Shown here in pieces: positions 1-11,971 of a DNA stretch of 64,000 nucleotides (positions are counted from its first letter, which is position 1; every line of letters begins with the position of its first letter). The stretch is from contig JAODUO010000115.1 in the NCBI GenBank assembly GCA_025642075.2, forward strand, positions 328,501 through 392,500. Reading direction: 5' to 3'. Source of the DNA: Ridgeia piscesae (taxonomy: Eukaryota; Annelida; Polychaeta; Sabellida; Siboglinidae). The notes beneath the pieces were generated by a model that worked only from the letters and a program-made list of their open reading frames with translations, was not told where the DNA came from and did not search any database. The translations under genes and the position numbers were made by a program.

Positions 1-245
1 TTCAATCTGCAGCTAATGCAGCCTCTCTCTGTGATTCATGGGCAGGCTTTTGATGTTGTGAGGCTAGGGGGGATATGGTCTCTAGGGGGTGGAGTGTGGC
101 TCCTAGGGGGTACAGGGGGTGCAGTCACAAGGCGTGGGGGTTGCTCCAGGCAGGATGGTAGAAGGGGTGAAGTGATGTCTCTAGTAACATCACCAATGAC
201 AATCATCACTAGTGACATCATCAGCAATGTCACCAGCATCATGAC

Positions 246-564
246 ATGGATGGATGGATGGATGGATGGATGGATGGATGGATGGATGGATGGATGGATG
301 GATGGATGGATGGAAGGATGGATGGATGGATGGATGGATGGATGGATGGATGGATGGATGGATGGATGGATGGATGGATGGAAGGATGGATGGATGGATG
401 GATGGATGGATGGATGGATGGATGGATGGATGGATGGATGGATGGATGGATGGATGGATGGATGGATGGATGGATGGATGGATGGATGGATGGATGGATG
501 GATGGATGGATGGATGGATGGATGGATGGATGGATGGATGGATGGATGGATGGATGGATGGATG
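246..564. repeat. (TGGA)n tetranucleotide microsatellite
   Basis: About 80 copies of TGGA, almost pure, interrupted only near 313 and 382 where GGAAGGA replaces GGATGGA. Because four is not a multiple of three and no frame gives a stop, all three plus frames read as Met-Asp-Gly-Trp repeats and the minus frames as His-Pro-Ser-Ile repeats. These open frames are a by-product and are not genes. Confidence 0.98.
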
Positions 565-1335
565 ACACTGAAACATGTCACAGCCCCAGGCTCCGGTGGG
601 GTCCTGGTTGTATTGAAATAGTTAACATGATACATGGCACCTCCAGCCAATGCAAACAAAACCAGGCCACTAGAACTACTCTTAATTAACTTCCGAGTTA
701 CAATTAAGTGTTTCCAGTGTCACATTCATGTCATTGTGTGTCGGTGAGCTGTGGCTTTGTGCGGACTAATGAAGTCATGATATGGATGGTCTCCGCCAGC
801 ACTGGCGTCTTGTTGTGCTGTCAAGATCTATGTCCTCTCCTGCGTGGCTCCCGCTAATGCACGCATAAAGAAAATCACCCCAGCTAGTGTGCTTCGGCAT
901 GACTATCTGGGGCCAACTAATGTTCTATCTCATGGTCATTTCCATCCATAATTACAGTTCTCGGTGCCCAGTGTCCATCACTGCAGCACCAACTGGTTGT
1001 CGCCCGGATAAATGCAGTGATCTATAGACAGAGTGAGGCAGGACTTGGTGGAAATTATGGCCAAGTCTGGTGGTTAAGTGCAGCACACAAGTGACTGTCT
1101 GCAGCAGGCAGGATCCAGTGTAATGTTGTTTTAATACATGGTGTTGGAGCAGGCAGATTGCCTGTGTCCAGGGCTTGGTCAGATTGGTGTCTTCTGAGAT
1201 CACTCCTTGCAATGACAGCTGAGTGACACAGACAGGGTTGGGTTTGGTTGGAGAGAGGGTTGAGGGCTGCATCATGAACCCTGTCCTGTGTCTTAGCTAC
1301 TGATACTGCTTGCCCTAGGCCACAGGGGTCCCCTA
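565..1335. other. non-repetitive stretch, no gene seen
   Basis: Single-copy looking sequence between the TGGA microsatellite and the 26-bp array. A minus-strand open frame at 952-1275 (about 107 codons) has no recognisable domain, splice context or coding-like composition, and I do not call it. Confidence 0.6.
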
Positions 1336-2688
1336 GATCCTAGAGACCAGACCACAGAGAAGGTCTTAGAGACCAGACCACAGAGAAGGTCCTAGAGACC
1401 AGACCACAGAGGAGGTCCTAGAGACCAGACCACAGAGGAGGTCTTAGAGACCAGACCACAGAGGAGGTCCTAGAGACCAGACCACAGAGGAGGTCTTAGA
1501 GACCAGACCACAGAGAAGGTCCTAGAGACCAGACCACAGAGGAGGTCTTAGAGACCAGACCACAGAGGAGGTCTTAGAGACCAGACCACAGAGGAGGTCC
1601 TAGAGACCAGACCACAGAGGAGGTCTTAGAGACCAGACCACAGAGGAGGTCTTAGAGACCAGACCACAGAGGAGGTCCTAGAGACCAGACCACAGAGGAG
1701 GTCTTAGAGACCAGACCACAGAGGAGGTCTTAGAGACCAGACCACAGAGGAGGTCTTAGAGACCAGACCACAGAGGAGGTCTTAGAGACCAGACCACAGA
1801 GAAGGTCTTAGAGACCAGACGACAGAGAAGATCGTAGAGACCAGACCACAGACGAGGTCTTAGAGACCAGACCACAGAGAAGGTCTTAGAGACCAGACTA
1901 CAGAGGAGGTCTTAGAGACCAGACCACAGAGGATGTCCTAGAGACCAGACCACAGAGGAGGTCTTAGAGACCACACCACAAAAAGGTCTTAGAGACCAGA
2001 CCACAGCGAAGGTCCTAGAGACCAGACCACAGAGGAGGTCTTAGAGACCAGACCACAGAGGAGGTCTTAGAGACCAGACCCCAGAGAAGGTCTTAGAGAC
2101 CAGACCACAGAGGAGGTCTTAGAGACCAGACCACAGAGGAGTCTTAGAGACCAGACCCCAGAGAAGGTCTTAGAGACCAGACGACAGAGGAGATCATAGA
2201 GACCAGACCACAGAGGAGGTCTTAGAGACCAGACCACAGAGAAGGTCTTAGAGACCAGACCACAGAGGAGGTCTTAGAGACCAGACCACAGAGGAGGTCT
2301 TAGAGACCAGACCACAGAGGAGGTCTTAGAGACCAGACCACAGAGGAGGTCTTAGAGACCAGACCACAGAGGAGGTCCTAGAGACCAGACCACAGAGGAG
2401 GTCTTAGAGACCAGACCACAGAAAAGGTCTTAGAGACCAGACCACAGAGGAGGTCCTAGAGACCAGACCACAGAGAAGGTCTTAGAGACCAGACGATAGC
2501 GAAGGTCCTAGAGACCAGACCACAGAGAAGTCTTAGAGACCAGACGCCCAGAGGAGGTCTTAGAGACAGACCACAGAGGAGGTCTTAGAGACCAGACCAC
2601 AGAGGAGGTCTTAGAGACCAGACCACAGAGGAGGTCTTAGAGACCAGACCACAGAGGAGGTCTTAGAGACCAGACCACATAGGTCTTG
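1336..2688. repeat. 26-bp minisatellite array
   Basis: About 52 head-to-tail copies of a 26-bp unit containing TTAGAGACCAGACCACAGAG. The variable sites are C/T in GTC(C/T)TAG and G/A in GAG(G/A)AG. Some units carry point changes or 1-bp deletions (around 1975-1990, 2145, 2530-2570), mostly in the right two thirds. No open frame runs through it. The unit is regular with no unique spacers, so this is a tandem array and not a CRISPR. Confidence 0.97.
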
Positions 2689-3215
2689 ACATGATAAATT
2701 TGACGCACCAAATCATGTTTACTGAGATGCAAGGCATTCCTAGCCAGTGCATGCACTCATGCACACATGCACACATGCATGCACTCACCCACATCACATC
2801 ACTTATATAAATGTATTTTGTGGTAGTTTACTGGAAAATTCTCTCAGTAAATTGCCTGTTTCATGAATTATGCAGGCGAACACATTATTGCCGATGACAA
2901 GATTTTTCACATTCACACCTGGCCTGGACGGGTGGCGTTATATGTGTGATTACTTTCTCGTGTACACTCACCTCAAGAAGTGGCCCAAACATCACTCTGC
3001 AGGTCATGTGACTGCGAAGCACTCAAAGACACCTGGTAAACACCTGTCAGGTGTCTTGTTTTTGTATTCTAGAAATTTGTCATATTGCAATAAGGTATTG
3101 AGTTTAATAAGTGTAAAAATAAGCAAATGTTGTAATGTGGAGGAGATTGAGTCGAGAAGAAGGCAGCAGAACAAGTCAGACTAACATTGTTATGTTGACT
3201 GGTCAGTTGTAGAAG
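2689..3215. other. non-repetitive stretch with a short ATGCAC-rich patch
   Basis: Contains a short alternating ATGCACTC/ATGCACAC patch at about 2749-2790. A plus-strand open frame at 2870-3184 has no recognisable feature. No gene is supported. Confidence 0.5.
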
Positions 3216-3246
3216 GGGTGGTGTCAATATTGTTGTGGTACAGTTT
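3216..3246. repeat. dispersed repeat, copy 1
   Basis: The stretch containing AAGGGGTGGTGTCAATA followed by TGTTG and GTACA recurs at about 9698-9730 with a few substitutions, in the same orientation. It lies immediately upstream of the tRNA-derived SINE, so it may belong to an element that also carries that SINE. Confidence 0.4.
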
Positions 3247-3274
3247 TTAGACAGATGTTTGAGACGAGAGAGGT

Positions 3275-3545
3275 GTGGGTGGTGTAGTGGTTAGCACATC
3301 CACCTGGCATGCCATGCCAGTAGCCCGGGTTTAATACCTGGCCACAACAAGCACAAGAAATTTGGTGTTAACACATGGATCTAAACATTGGGGCTTGTGT
3401 ATCCCTCGTGAATCGAAGAATCACGTTAATGTCGGTCCCCTCTCAATTTGGGATGTAAAAGACCCACTGAGGATGATAAGCACCCTGGCAGTGACTGTAC
3501 TCGGAGCCAGCATAGAAAGGTCGGCTTGGTGTAAATCTTTTGAAA
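3275..3545 (+). mobile_element. tRNA-derived SINE
   Basis: The head at about 3278-3352 looks like a degenerate tRNA. TGGTGTAGTGGTTAGCACA resembles the RNA polymerase III A box, and GGTTTAATACC about 45 bp downstream resembles the B box (GGTTCRANNCC) with C-to-T type decay. A tRNA-unrelated body follows to about 3545, including GGGATGTAAAAGACCCACTG. It does not fold convincingly as a functional tRNA, and no target-site duplication is clear. Animal genomes commonly carry tRNA-head SINEs with conserved bodies; I cannot assign the subfamily from sequence alone. Confidence 0.65.
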
Positions 3546-4574
3546 AAGACTGACTAGTTGAATGAGATCTGATAAGATCATAACGTTGTAACCACAATAC
3601 ATACAGACTAGTCAGTTAATAGAACCCTGCTGAGTGCTGGAAACAACCAGAGCTAGACAAGATACAAGTAATCTCTCACATTGGTTTGGAGGAGCAGAAT
3701 GTAAATTTCCTATGGAATAGGGAGAGTGTTGTGTCACCATATCGACTGTTGCATCATACCAAGAGTCAACATGTTTTGTGTAACCAATCGGCAACAAATA
3801 TTTCAAATGTTATTACTGTTCTCTGATATTTTTGATTCTGAATAAACATTAACAATATTAAGAATATTTTATTTAAGCTAAGAATACAACACAAAAGTGA
3901 CGTACCGGTATTATAAAAATGAAAAAATTGATACTATTGCATTTAGCCCTGAAAACCTTTCATACAAAGGCAGACTTTTGACCTGTGCATTTTGACAAGT
4001 AAAGATGGGGAGATAGGGAAGGGTATGGGAGGGGAAGGGCTGAGAATGGGTAGAGAGGCAGGGGGTCATTAGGCTATTGATGGCTGGAACCATTAGTCAT
4101 TGAGGAGGCTTTGTCATTCAAGATGCAATCATCAACAAGCTGTGCGCCAGCAATCACTACCAAATTGAATTACAACCACTTAATGCCCCTGCACTGACCA
4201 CTGTCCAGAGACTGGTCAAACACATGGTGTTGGTCAGTGGGCAGACCTCACTGGTCAGAGTAGGTTGTGTTGGTCAGTTCTGTTCTGTGGGGGTGGAACT
4301 TGTCACATGAAGAGACAGTTTTTGGCAGGATGAAAGCCACAGGAAATGATGTCACAATGTAATTTTTAATTTTTTAAATTATATGTACAAAGTGCTGTTT
4401 TCACTGAAATATTTAAAAATAATTTTTATTATGAAGTCGTGGCCATATTGGCTTTCCATGATATCGGCCACAACATAGTTGCATATTATTAAGACAAATA
4501 TATGGAAGAAACTTGATAATAGTCTGGAACATTTTCATTGATGCTACATCTATAAGTGACTATCAAACTGGATG
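3546..4574. other. AT-rich intergenic stretch, no gene seen
   Basis: AT-rich sequence without a tandem array or credible open frame. Short frames at 3612-3806 and 3911-4093 on the minus strand show nothing recognisable. Confidence 0.55.
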
Positions 4575-4744
4575 TTTTTGCGTTGCGTTGTGTTGCGTTG
4601 CATGCCTTTTGTCGTCGTGTCGTGCGTGTCGTGCGTGTGCGTGTGCGTTGCGTTGCGTTGCGTTGCGTTGCGTTCGTTCGTGTCGTGTCGTGTCGTGTCG
4701 CGTCGCGTCGCGTCGCGTCGCGTCGCGTCGTGTCGTGTTGTGTT
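4575..4744. repeat. CpG-rich pentanucleotide microsatellite
   Basis: A mosaic of 5-bp units that shifts along its length: GCGTT (about 4578-4600 and 4648-4672), then GTGCGT mixtures, then GTCGT (about 4680-4700), then GCGTC (about 4700-4730), then GTCGT and GTGTT. All the variants differ by C/T or G/T changes at CpG positions. The frames on both strands are open only because the unit contains no stop. Confidence 0.95.
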
Positions 4745-4954
4745 TTCTTAATACAAATATACATCTGAATGTGTTTAGTCTGTGAGGTTTACAATTTTTA
4801 TATTTTGGTGTAACTGGTACAACTTGGTGGTGTATATCCCTTCGAATGTTGCCCTCCAAACAACAACATCAGTTTAATCTTAGTCTGTTTAATGGTACCC
4901 TGTTTAGAAGGGAGATACTGATGTCCAACATTTCATCTAACACAACAATTAGTT

Positions 4955-5340
4955 GACTATGACATTTGGTCTAAATTAGCAATTCATCTACTACGATATT
5001 TGTTCTATTGATTCACATTATCTGCTATGAGGAATAGATAAGTTATCCGACATATTGGTATTTAAAAAACTGGACTGGATGCTCCTACATCGTAAATGTG
5101 TCATGAGTGTTATAATTTTTTGGTTTTAATAATTATTTTAAATAATGAACTATTCTCATTTTGTCTTGCATATTTTCTTTGGGAAATCGTTTGCAATGAT
5201 AATTATAAGAACCTGATAATATTTATTCTGGAAAAGAAACACATTTAGTAATAATAAATCTGAGCAAATAGTTGACAAATTGTCATGTAAAGCCTAATGT
5301 CGTAATAGAAGAATTGTCACATTAGACCAAAAGTCGTTAC
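4955..5340. mobile_element. MITE-like element with imperfect inverted-repeat arms
   Basis: The left arm (about 4957-5010) contains GACATTTGGTCTAA and CTACTACGATATT. The right arm (about 5288-5336) read on the minus strand gives GACTTTTGGTCTAA and CTATTACGACATT. The two arms align over about 45 bp with roughly ten mismatches and enclose about 280 bp of AT-rich DNA. The 11-mer CCTGTTTAGAA occurs in direct orientation outside both arms (4899-4909 and 5356-5366). It may be a flanking duplication or part of the element, but its distance from the two arms is unequal. There is no transposase frame, so it would be non-autonomous. Exact ends are uncertain. Confidence 0.5.
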
Positions 5341-5366
5341 ACGAAAAATCATAGACCTGTTTAGAA

Positions 5367-6229
5367 TCGGGCAACTTTAACAGATTGTTTTATTAGTAAT
5401 ACATTTCTCCTGGGCAGTGTTATATCATTCGCTTTATCTAGAGCCAGCTTTAGTACGCCCACATTGATCCATCCTGTTTGTTACGTCTTGACCCATTTCC
5501 CCATGCGGCATGGCATGCCTGCGTGCTAATTTTGTCCGAGAATGTGTACATCGGTCCTTTTTGTGATGCACTTGGTCTTACTTCGTCTGGGCCGTCAGTG
5601 ACAATGACTTATTTTACCATGGGTCATATGGACACTGGACACTGGTCCCGTGTGTGTCTTGTGGTGTATGTGTTGGCTCTTTCACTTGGGCTAATGTTTC
5701 TGCTGACACACAGTGCTACAGCTAGCTGCCTCCTGCCTCCCTGACAGGCCCTCATCAAAGGACATGCACACCTTTCTCACTGCCGATTGGTGGTTTTGAT
5801 TAGGGTCTTATTAGGATGCAGAGGCCTGCAGGGATCCATCAAAGAAGGAATTCCTTTGGTTGTTATCAGTTGGTTCTTTGTAGTCAGCCTGCCTCGTGCG
5901 TGCACAGGCCACTGGTGAGAGGAACCAAGTGTGTTGACCAGACTTAACTGCACTGACAAGTGACAACCCACACCCAGCCATGAGAATCAGTCCAGGAGGC
6001 AGGCCACAGGGGAACCAGCACCATGCCCAGAGTCCAGTCCATTGGCCATTTGTTAATTTTGATATCTAGATTCCAACTGCTATAAGTTGCCTTGTTCTGT
6101 GGTCCATACGTTAATTTTGTATCCAGGTTCAGACTTCTGGTAATGTAATCAATTGGCAATATTTGTACTATTTATTTTAAAAATATTGAATTTATATGTT
6201 CTCACCTATATTGTCACCTAAAGTTGGAG
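5367..6229. other. intergenic stretch, no gene seen
   Basis: No array and no convincing coding exon. The plus frame at 5478-5744 and the minus frames at 5777-6159 lack start context, domain signatures and splice sites. Confidence 0.5.
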
Positions 6230-7130
6230 TAGTCTGTGAAAAATCTGAGTGTAGCCATGTCTGATCTGAGCCTCTCAGTGTATTCATGTCTATAGCCTGA
6301 GTCAGTGAGTGTAGCCGTGTCTGATCTGAGCCTCAGAGTGGCCATGTCTATAGTCTGAGTGTAGCCATGTCTATAGCCTGAGTGTAGCCATGTCTGATCT
6401 GAGCCTCTCAGTGTATTCATGTCTATAGCCTGAGTCAGTGAGTGTAGCCTGTCTGATCTGAGCCTCAGAGTAGCCATGTCTATAGCCTGAGTGTAGCCAT
6501 GTCTATAGCCTGAGTGTAGCCATGTCTGATTTGAGCCTCAGATCAGTCTATAGCTGAGTGTAGCCATGTAGCCTAGTGTAGCTGTCTGAGCCTCAGAGTA
6601 GCCATGTCTGATCTGAGCCTCGTCAGTTGCTATTCATGTCTATAGCCTGAGTCAAATGCCATGTCTGTAGCCTGTGTCTGATCCTTTTAGCCCTTTTAGA
6701 AATAGCCATGTCTATAGCCTGAGTGTAGCGTCTGAGTGTAGCCATGTCTATAGCCTGAGTGTAGCCATGTCTGATCTGAGCCTCAGAGTAGCCATGTCTA
6801 TAGCCTGAGTGTAGCCATGTCTGATCTGAGCCTCAGAGTAGCCATGTCTATAGTCTGAGAGTAGTAGCCATGTCTGATCTGAGCCTCAGAGTAGCCATGT
6901 CTATAGCCTGAATGTAGCCATGTCTGATCTGAGCCTCAGAGTAGCCATGTCTATAGCCTGAATGTAGCCATGCTGATCTGAGCCTCAAGTAGCCATGATC
7001 TGAAAGCATGTCTGATCGAGAGTAGCCATGTTGCCTGATAGCTCTTTAGTGTTGCAAATGCCTGATCTGAGCCTCAAATAGCCATCTATGTGAAGGCCAT
7101 GCTGATCTGCCTAGAGCCATGTTTGGAAGT
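6230..7130. repeat. decayed composite minisatellite (TAGCCATGTCT family)
   Basis: Two alternating modules, GTAGCCATGTCTATAGCCTGA and GTAGCCATGTCTGATCTGAGCCTCA, are repeated in varying order. Order is good at 6230-6540 and 6700-6990. It is increasingly broken by deletions and substitutions at 6540-6700 and after 6960, ending around 7130. A 264-bp minus-strand open frame over the well-ordered part is a repeat by-product. Confidence 0.9.
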
Positions 7131-8746
7131 ATCTGCCTGTATATCTGCCAGGGGGCTACCCCTTAGGGATGAGGGAGGTGTGTAGCTCCACCCCCACAGG
7201 TGCAGGAGGCAGTCTGCAGACAGCCAGGTATGACTTGCCCTCCTCCTTCTCTGTGTCTGTTAATTAATGTTGTGCCATCTAAACAAGATAAGAATGTGGG
7301 TAAACACCAGGACATCCTCACCCTGACAGAGGGGGTAACCCAAATACACCCTCATGACTGACAACTGTCTCTAGTTAGATTAGGATTTTAGCCCTCCTTG
7401 TAATGGCATAAGCAGGGACAAGAACAATGGCAAACTTCTCTCCTAATAATAATTGACTAAGTTTGAACGTGGCTGAACTGTGAAGCGGCTATGTTTGGCA
7501 AAATCAAACTTTCCTGACTCAGTTCTGAACAGTTGCGAATTGGTGGCCGCCAGGATACCTGGTGCTGGAGAAACTATCCAGGTGTCGGTGGTATCCCTGT
7601 AATAAAGCATTCAGCACATCACTGCACACGTCAGTCGCTCCCTTGTGAAAAAAATCACTGAAGGAATCATGTTAACCAGTATTAATAATAGATGTGGTGA
7701 GAGGAGCATTAAATAATGGCACAAAACTAATGGCTACTGAAGTTATCTGGCGCTTGGCGTTATTCACTCTGTTGTCTGTGTGATGTTAATTGATTACTAG
7801 GCTATCTGGTGTTATTCACACGTGAAAACCGTATTTAAAAGCCTTTTTGTGCTGCACTTTAAATGTCAGTTGTCAGAGCATGCCGGTTCCAATTTCTATT
7901 ACCTTTCTCGTTCGACTCGTACAGCTGTGTGATTTGTTCAGGGTCTGGCTGTGCCTGGACAGTTTTTGGAATCAACACCCACATATTCAGTGATAGCAAA
8001 AAAGGTACATGATAATCCCGAAACTGGAGGTCTTAGATTGTGAGTTTATTTCTGTGTTTTATTATAAAATTGTGCTGTAGAGTTGATCAGTTTTAATAAC
8101 GTTTGAAGTCCTGGCTACATATAGCTGAGATTGTATGTGACATGTGTGCCATCTGCTAGGGTCAACATTGCCAGCTGTCTTCATGTTTAATATTGACATT
8201 TATTGGAATACAATCTGTATTTTGTAATAACTGATGCATGGCATAGATGTTTATAAACATTTTGTGTCGGATTGAATGTGTCTTCGCGATTGAGTCAGAT
8301 TCAAATAATAAAATGAGTTACAATAAATAGTAATATATGTATAAAAAAATCCTGTAACATTTTAAATTAGTCATTGTATTCATTACTGTGTTGAGTGAAA
8401 ACCAAATTGTACTAGAAATGTCTTTTTCAGCTCCATTGCTTCACCAGTCGAGAGCACACTCACATCCACTCCAGCCTAAGGCCTGGCACAAGTGCCACAA
8501 GAAAGACGTCAGAGTGGCAAAAACAGCCAACTTGACGTTCTAAAGTTTATCTCGCTATGTTCCATATTTTATCCTTTATAAAGCTGCTATGGCACAGGGG
8601 TAAAAACTGTTTTGTAAAGCGATTTGATTTAGACCCAATGTTTCTAAAGCGCTTGCCTGATGGTAGTAATCTAAATAGGTCATGACTAGGCTACATTGGT
8701 CAGAGATTATTGTCAGCTGTTTTCTTGCTGTAGCACAAGAAAACAG
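7131..8746. other. intergenic stretch, no gene seen
   Basis: Unique-looking, moderately AT-rich DNA. No array, no credible splice-bounded open frame and no recognisable element. Confidence 0.5.
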
Positions 8747-9372
8747 CACCCACCCAACACTTGCCCTACACCCATCCAACACCCATCCAACACCTGCCCA
8801 ACACCCATCCAGCACCTGCCCAACACCCATCCAGCACCTGCCCAACACCCATCCAGCACCTGCCCAACACCCATCCAGCACCTGCCCAACACCCATCCAT
8901 CACTTGCCCAACACCCGTCCAACACCTGCCCAACACCCGTCCAGCACCTGCCCAACACCCATCCAGCACCTGCCCAACACCCATCCAGCACCTGCCCAAC
9001 ACCCATCCAGCACCTGCCCAACACCCATCCAGCACCTGCCCAACACCCATCCAGCACCTGCCCAACACCCATCCAGCACCTGCCCAACACCATCCAGCAC
9101 CTGCCCAACACCCATCCAACACCTGCCCAACACCCATCCAGCACCTGCCCAACACCCATCCAGCACCTGCCCAACACCCATCCAGCACCTGCCCAACACC
9201 CATCCAGCACCTGCCCAACACCCATCCATCATTTGCCCAACACCTGCCCAACACCCATCCAGCACCTGCCCAACACCCATCCAGCACCTGCCCAACACCC
9301 ATCCAGCACCTGCCCAACACCCATCCAGCACCTGCCCAACACCCATCCAGCACCTGCCCAACACCAGTCCAA
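8747..9372. repeat. 22-bp minisatellite array
   Basis: About 28 copies of a 22-bp unit containing CATCCAGCACCTGCCCAACA. Most variants change CAGCAC to CAACAC or CATCAC, and one unit near 9090 lacks a single C. As 22 leaves a remainder of one on division by three and no frame has a stop, all three plus frames are open for about 220 codons, each a different phase of one 22-residue Pro/His/Ala/Cys-rich repeat. The minus frames are open too. No promoter, signal or splice context supports translation. Confidence 0.97.
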
Positions 9373-9465
9373 CAGAGTCAACACCAGCGAATCATCCACC
9401 AAACATATAACACCTTAAATGTTCAAATTGTTTAGCAATTAAATAAGTTGAGAAGAGTTGACGAG

Positions 9466-9549
9466 ATTACCTGTGTGTATTACCTGTGTGTATTACCTGT
9501 GTGTATTACCTGTGTGTATTACCTGTGTGTTACCTGTGTGTATTACCTG
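9466..9549. repeat. 13-bp tandem repeat
   Basis: Six to seven copies of ATTACCTGTGTGT, one shortened (about 9520-9532). Short and noncoding. Confidence 0.95.
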
Positions 9550-10965
9550 CTACAGCAGTGGACATCCTTTGTCTTACTGATCAAACAGGTAGAGTAACTG
9601 GACCTGATGGTTCACTGAGTTGATAACTGTATCAAAGATAACATTATAGATAGCACAGGGCAATTAAGATAAAGACAATTACCCTGTCCAGGGTGAATTT
9701 GCTTAAGGGGTGGTGTCAATAGTGTTGCAGTACAACATTGAGATTTGAGAAAGAATCGTGTGACCATTCTTGTTGAAACTAGTCTGCTAATCTAAAATAA
9801 CTATTCACTGAGGAAGCAGTGCATATTGCACTGCAAAATTCCTCTTGCTATTTAATATGAATTAATCTGAAGCAACTCACTCTGACTGTGGGTTTATAAG
9901 CGCAAAGTTGCGTGCTAACTACAGCCATCAGGAACAGGTGCATAAAACATCAGGTGGAGATTATGTCAGTCTCTTCATTTCCTGGTGTCGCACAACATCC
10001 GTCCTTAGCCGTGCCTGTGTTATCCCTGCCTGGGGCTGACAGGGAAAGCTGTGATTATCTCTTATGCTGGATGCAAATAGATTAATCCCTGTCACAAATA
10101 GAAGTCCAAGTATCTGTGTTTGTGACACTCAGTGTATTGGAGGTTTGTTGTGTCCGACCTGAATGACAGATGACTTACTTCAAGAATGGTCGATAGTTCC
10201 CGTGATTAACCCTTTCAGTGCCAGCCAAAATTGCGCTGACGTGAAAAAAGTGCCAAGGCTTTTTTGAGACTTAAATGCCAATCTAGCTCATGTTTTATGT
10301 GCTTTGCATCATAAAACCATCTAGTAAGGTGTACATTTTGTGAAAGGACACACGTTTTCTGTTTAGTTCCAAAATTAGACAATTGTAGGCGGGTGACATA
10401 ACATAACTTTCATTAATATATGCACACAGACTTTACCCAACACATGTTATTTTGCAGGGTAAATATACAGACATTTGTTTTTGCAAAGTTGAAACTTCCA
10501 GTTTATTTTCGCTGTTCACCTAATAATGCAAATCGAAACATAGTTGTAACACTAGAATGCCGAACACATCCATTTTGTAACAGTTAATCTTATTGATTAA
10601 TATAAGGGGTCGTTCATAATTGTCTTAATTTTCTGAGGCATAGAAATTGTACATGAGAGGGAGGGAGGGGTCGGAGGTATCCACTATCCACACACTTAAT
10701 GCGTGCTGTAGTCTTCCTGCTATTGTTGGTAGGCATTTGTCACAACAATCAAAATGTTAAGTTTACTCTTTGGGGATGGGGAGGTCAGCAAAAGGCAGTC
10801 TTCTGTCTACGCTTTCGAAAATGTTGACAGTTATGAACAAGTTCAGTGCCAGAGCCAACTGCAGTCGGCTCTGACTCTGAACTAATTAAACATCAAGACC
10901 ATCTCAAGGTTTTGTTTTCTGTAGCGGTTTAACCATTTCTATATTGAATTTAGTGTTGCTACTGG

Positions 10966-11009
<44 letters not shown>

Positions 11010-11971
11010 ATTGGCTTCTACAGACTGTTTTACCTGTTATATTCTGTTTTATTTCCTAGCTCTGACAAGGCAATGTGTGCCTAAATTATTGATATTATAA
11101 TCTAGGCTCTTGAAAAGAGCAACAGTATTCCTATCCAGCCCTACCCCATTTACCCACCCTCCCCATCCTTACCCCATCCCTACCCCTATTACATACCCTC
11201 ATGTCTCCCCGGTGGAAGGTAATAAAGTCAGGTAAAAAGTCACATGAAATAACGTCACAACATAATTCTTTCACATGTTTACTGGTAAGTGAATACAATT
11301 AATTCATTTTTACTGTTAGATAAAAAAAAACCTCACAGGACACTTACCTACGGTGTGTGTGTTTCTGTAGACACAACTTGTGAGACAAACAGTAGGAATT
11401 GTAGCAACTACCTACAGAACAATTAAGTTACATTGCAATTTGTTATTTTAATATATTATCAATTTATGATCTTTGAATGTCTATTACAGTACAGTGATTA
11501 GCATTTTGATTTATCGTTTTAAGGTGCTGTCTTTTTTCCTCTTTGTCACTTATTTACCTGTAACATTATTACCTGACTTTTTCACCTGTGACTTTATTAC
11601 CTATATCCGTCTCCCCACCACTGCCATTCACCATTCCACCCTTGTCTCCCAACCCCCTCCCCTCTCTCCCCAGTGGTGGTGCCCTGTGGGAATCCAAACA
11701 GGTGCAGGAATGCTCCCTGGCCAGATGTTTGCCCTGGTCAGTAACTCTTACACAACCTCACTAGTGGTCATCCATCACTGGTCACCTGACACTGACCATC
11801 AGTGACCACTGCTCTACTGGACACCCCTGGAATCCCACATCTTCCTGGCCACCATCACTCATCCCCGAATTCCATTTCCAATTAGTGGGGAAACATGGGG
11901 AGTGGGATATGGCTGAGGAGGCAGTGGGTGTCTTCCCAATTTTCCATTTTCTCAAGTCTTGTCATCCAGTG
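9550..11971. other. intergenic stretch with one dispersed-repeat copy and a GTT microsatellite
   Basis: Holds the second copy of a dispersed motif (about 9698-9730, matching 3216-3246) and the (GTT)n tract listed separately. Pyrimidine-rich DNA at 11130-11200 and 11600-11680. The plus frame at 11473-11805 carries no coding signature. No gene seen. Confidence 0.5.
10966..11009. repeat. (GTT)n microsatellite
   Basis: About 14 uninterrupted copies of GTT. Confidence 0.97.

Noticed and set aside
16..659. Met-Asp-Gly-Trp and His-Pro-Ser-Ile repeat frames
   Set aside because: By-products of the TGGA microsatellite, open in all frames.
1336..2688. Regular repeat array considered as CRISPR
   Set aside because: Repeats are directly abutting with no unique spacers, no cas genes are present and the DNA is eukaryotic. 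The same applies to the other arrays.
8682..9435. Pro/His/Cys-rich repeat frames of up to 242 codons
   Set aside because: The 22-bp unit leaves all three frames open with the same 22-residue peptide in different phases, so there is no selection on one frame.
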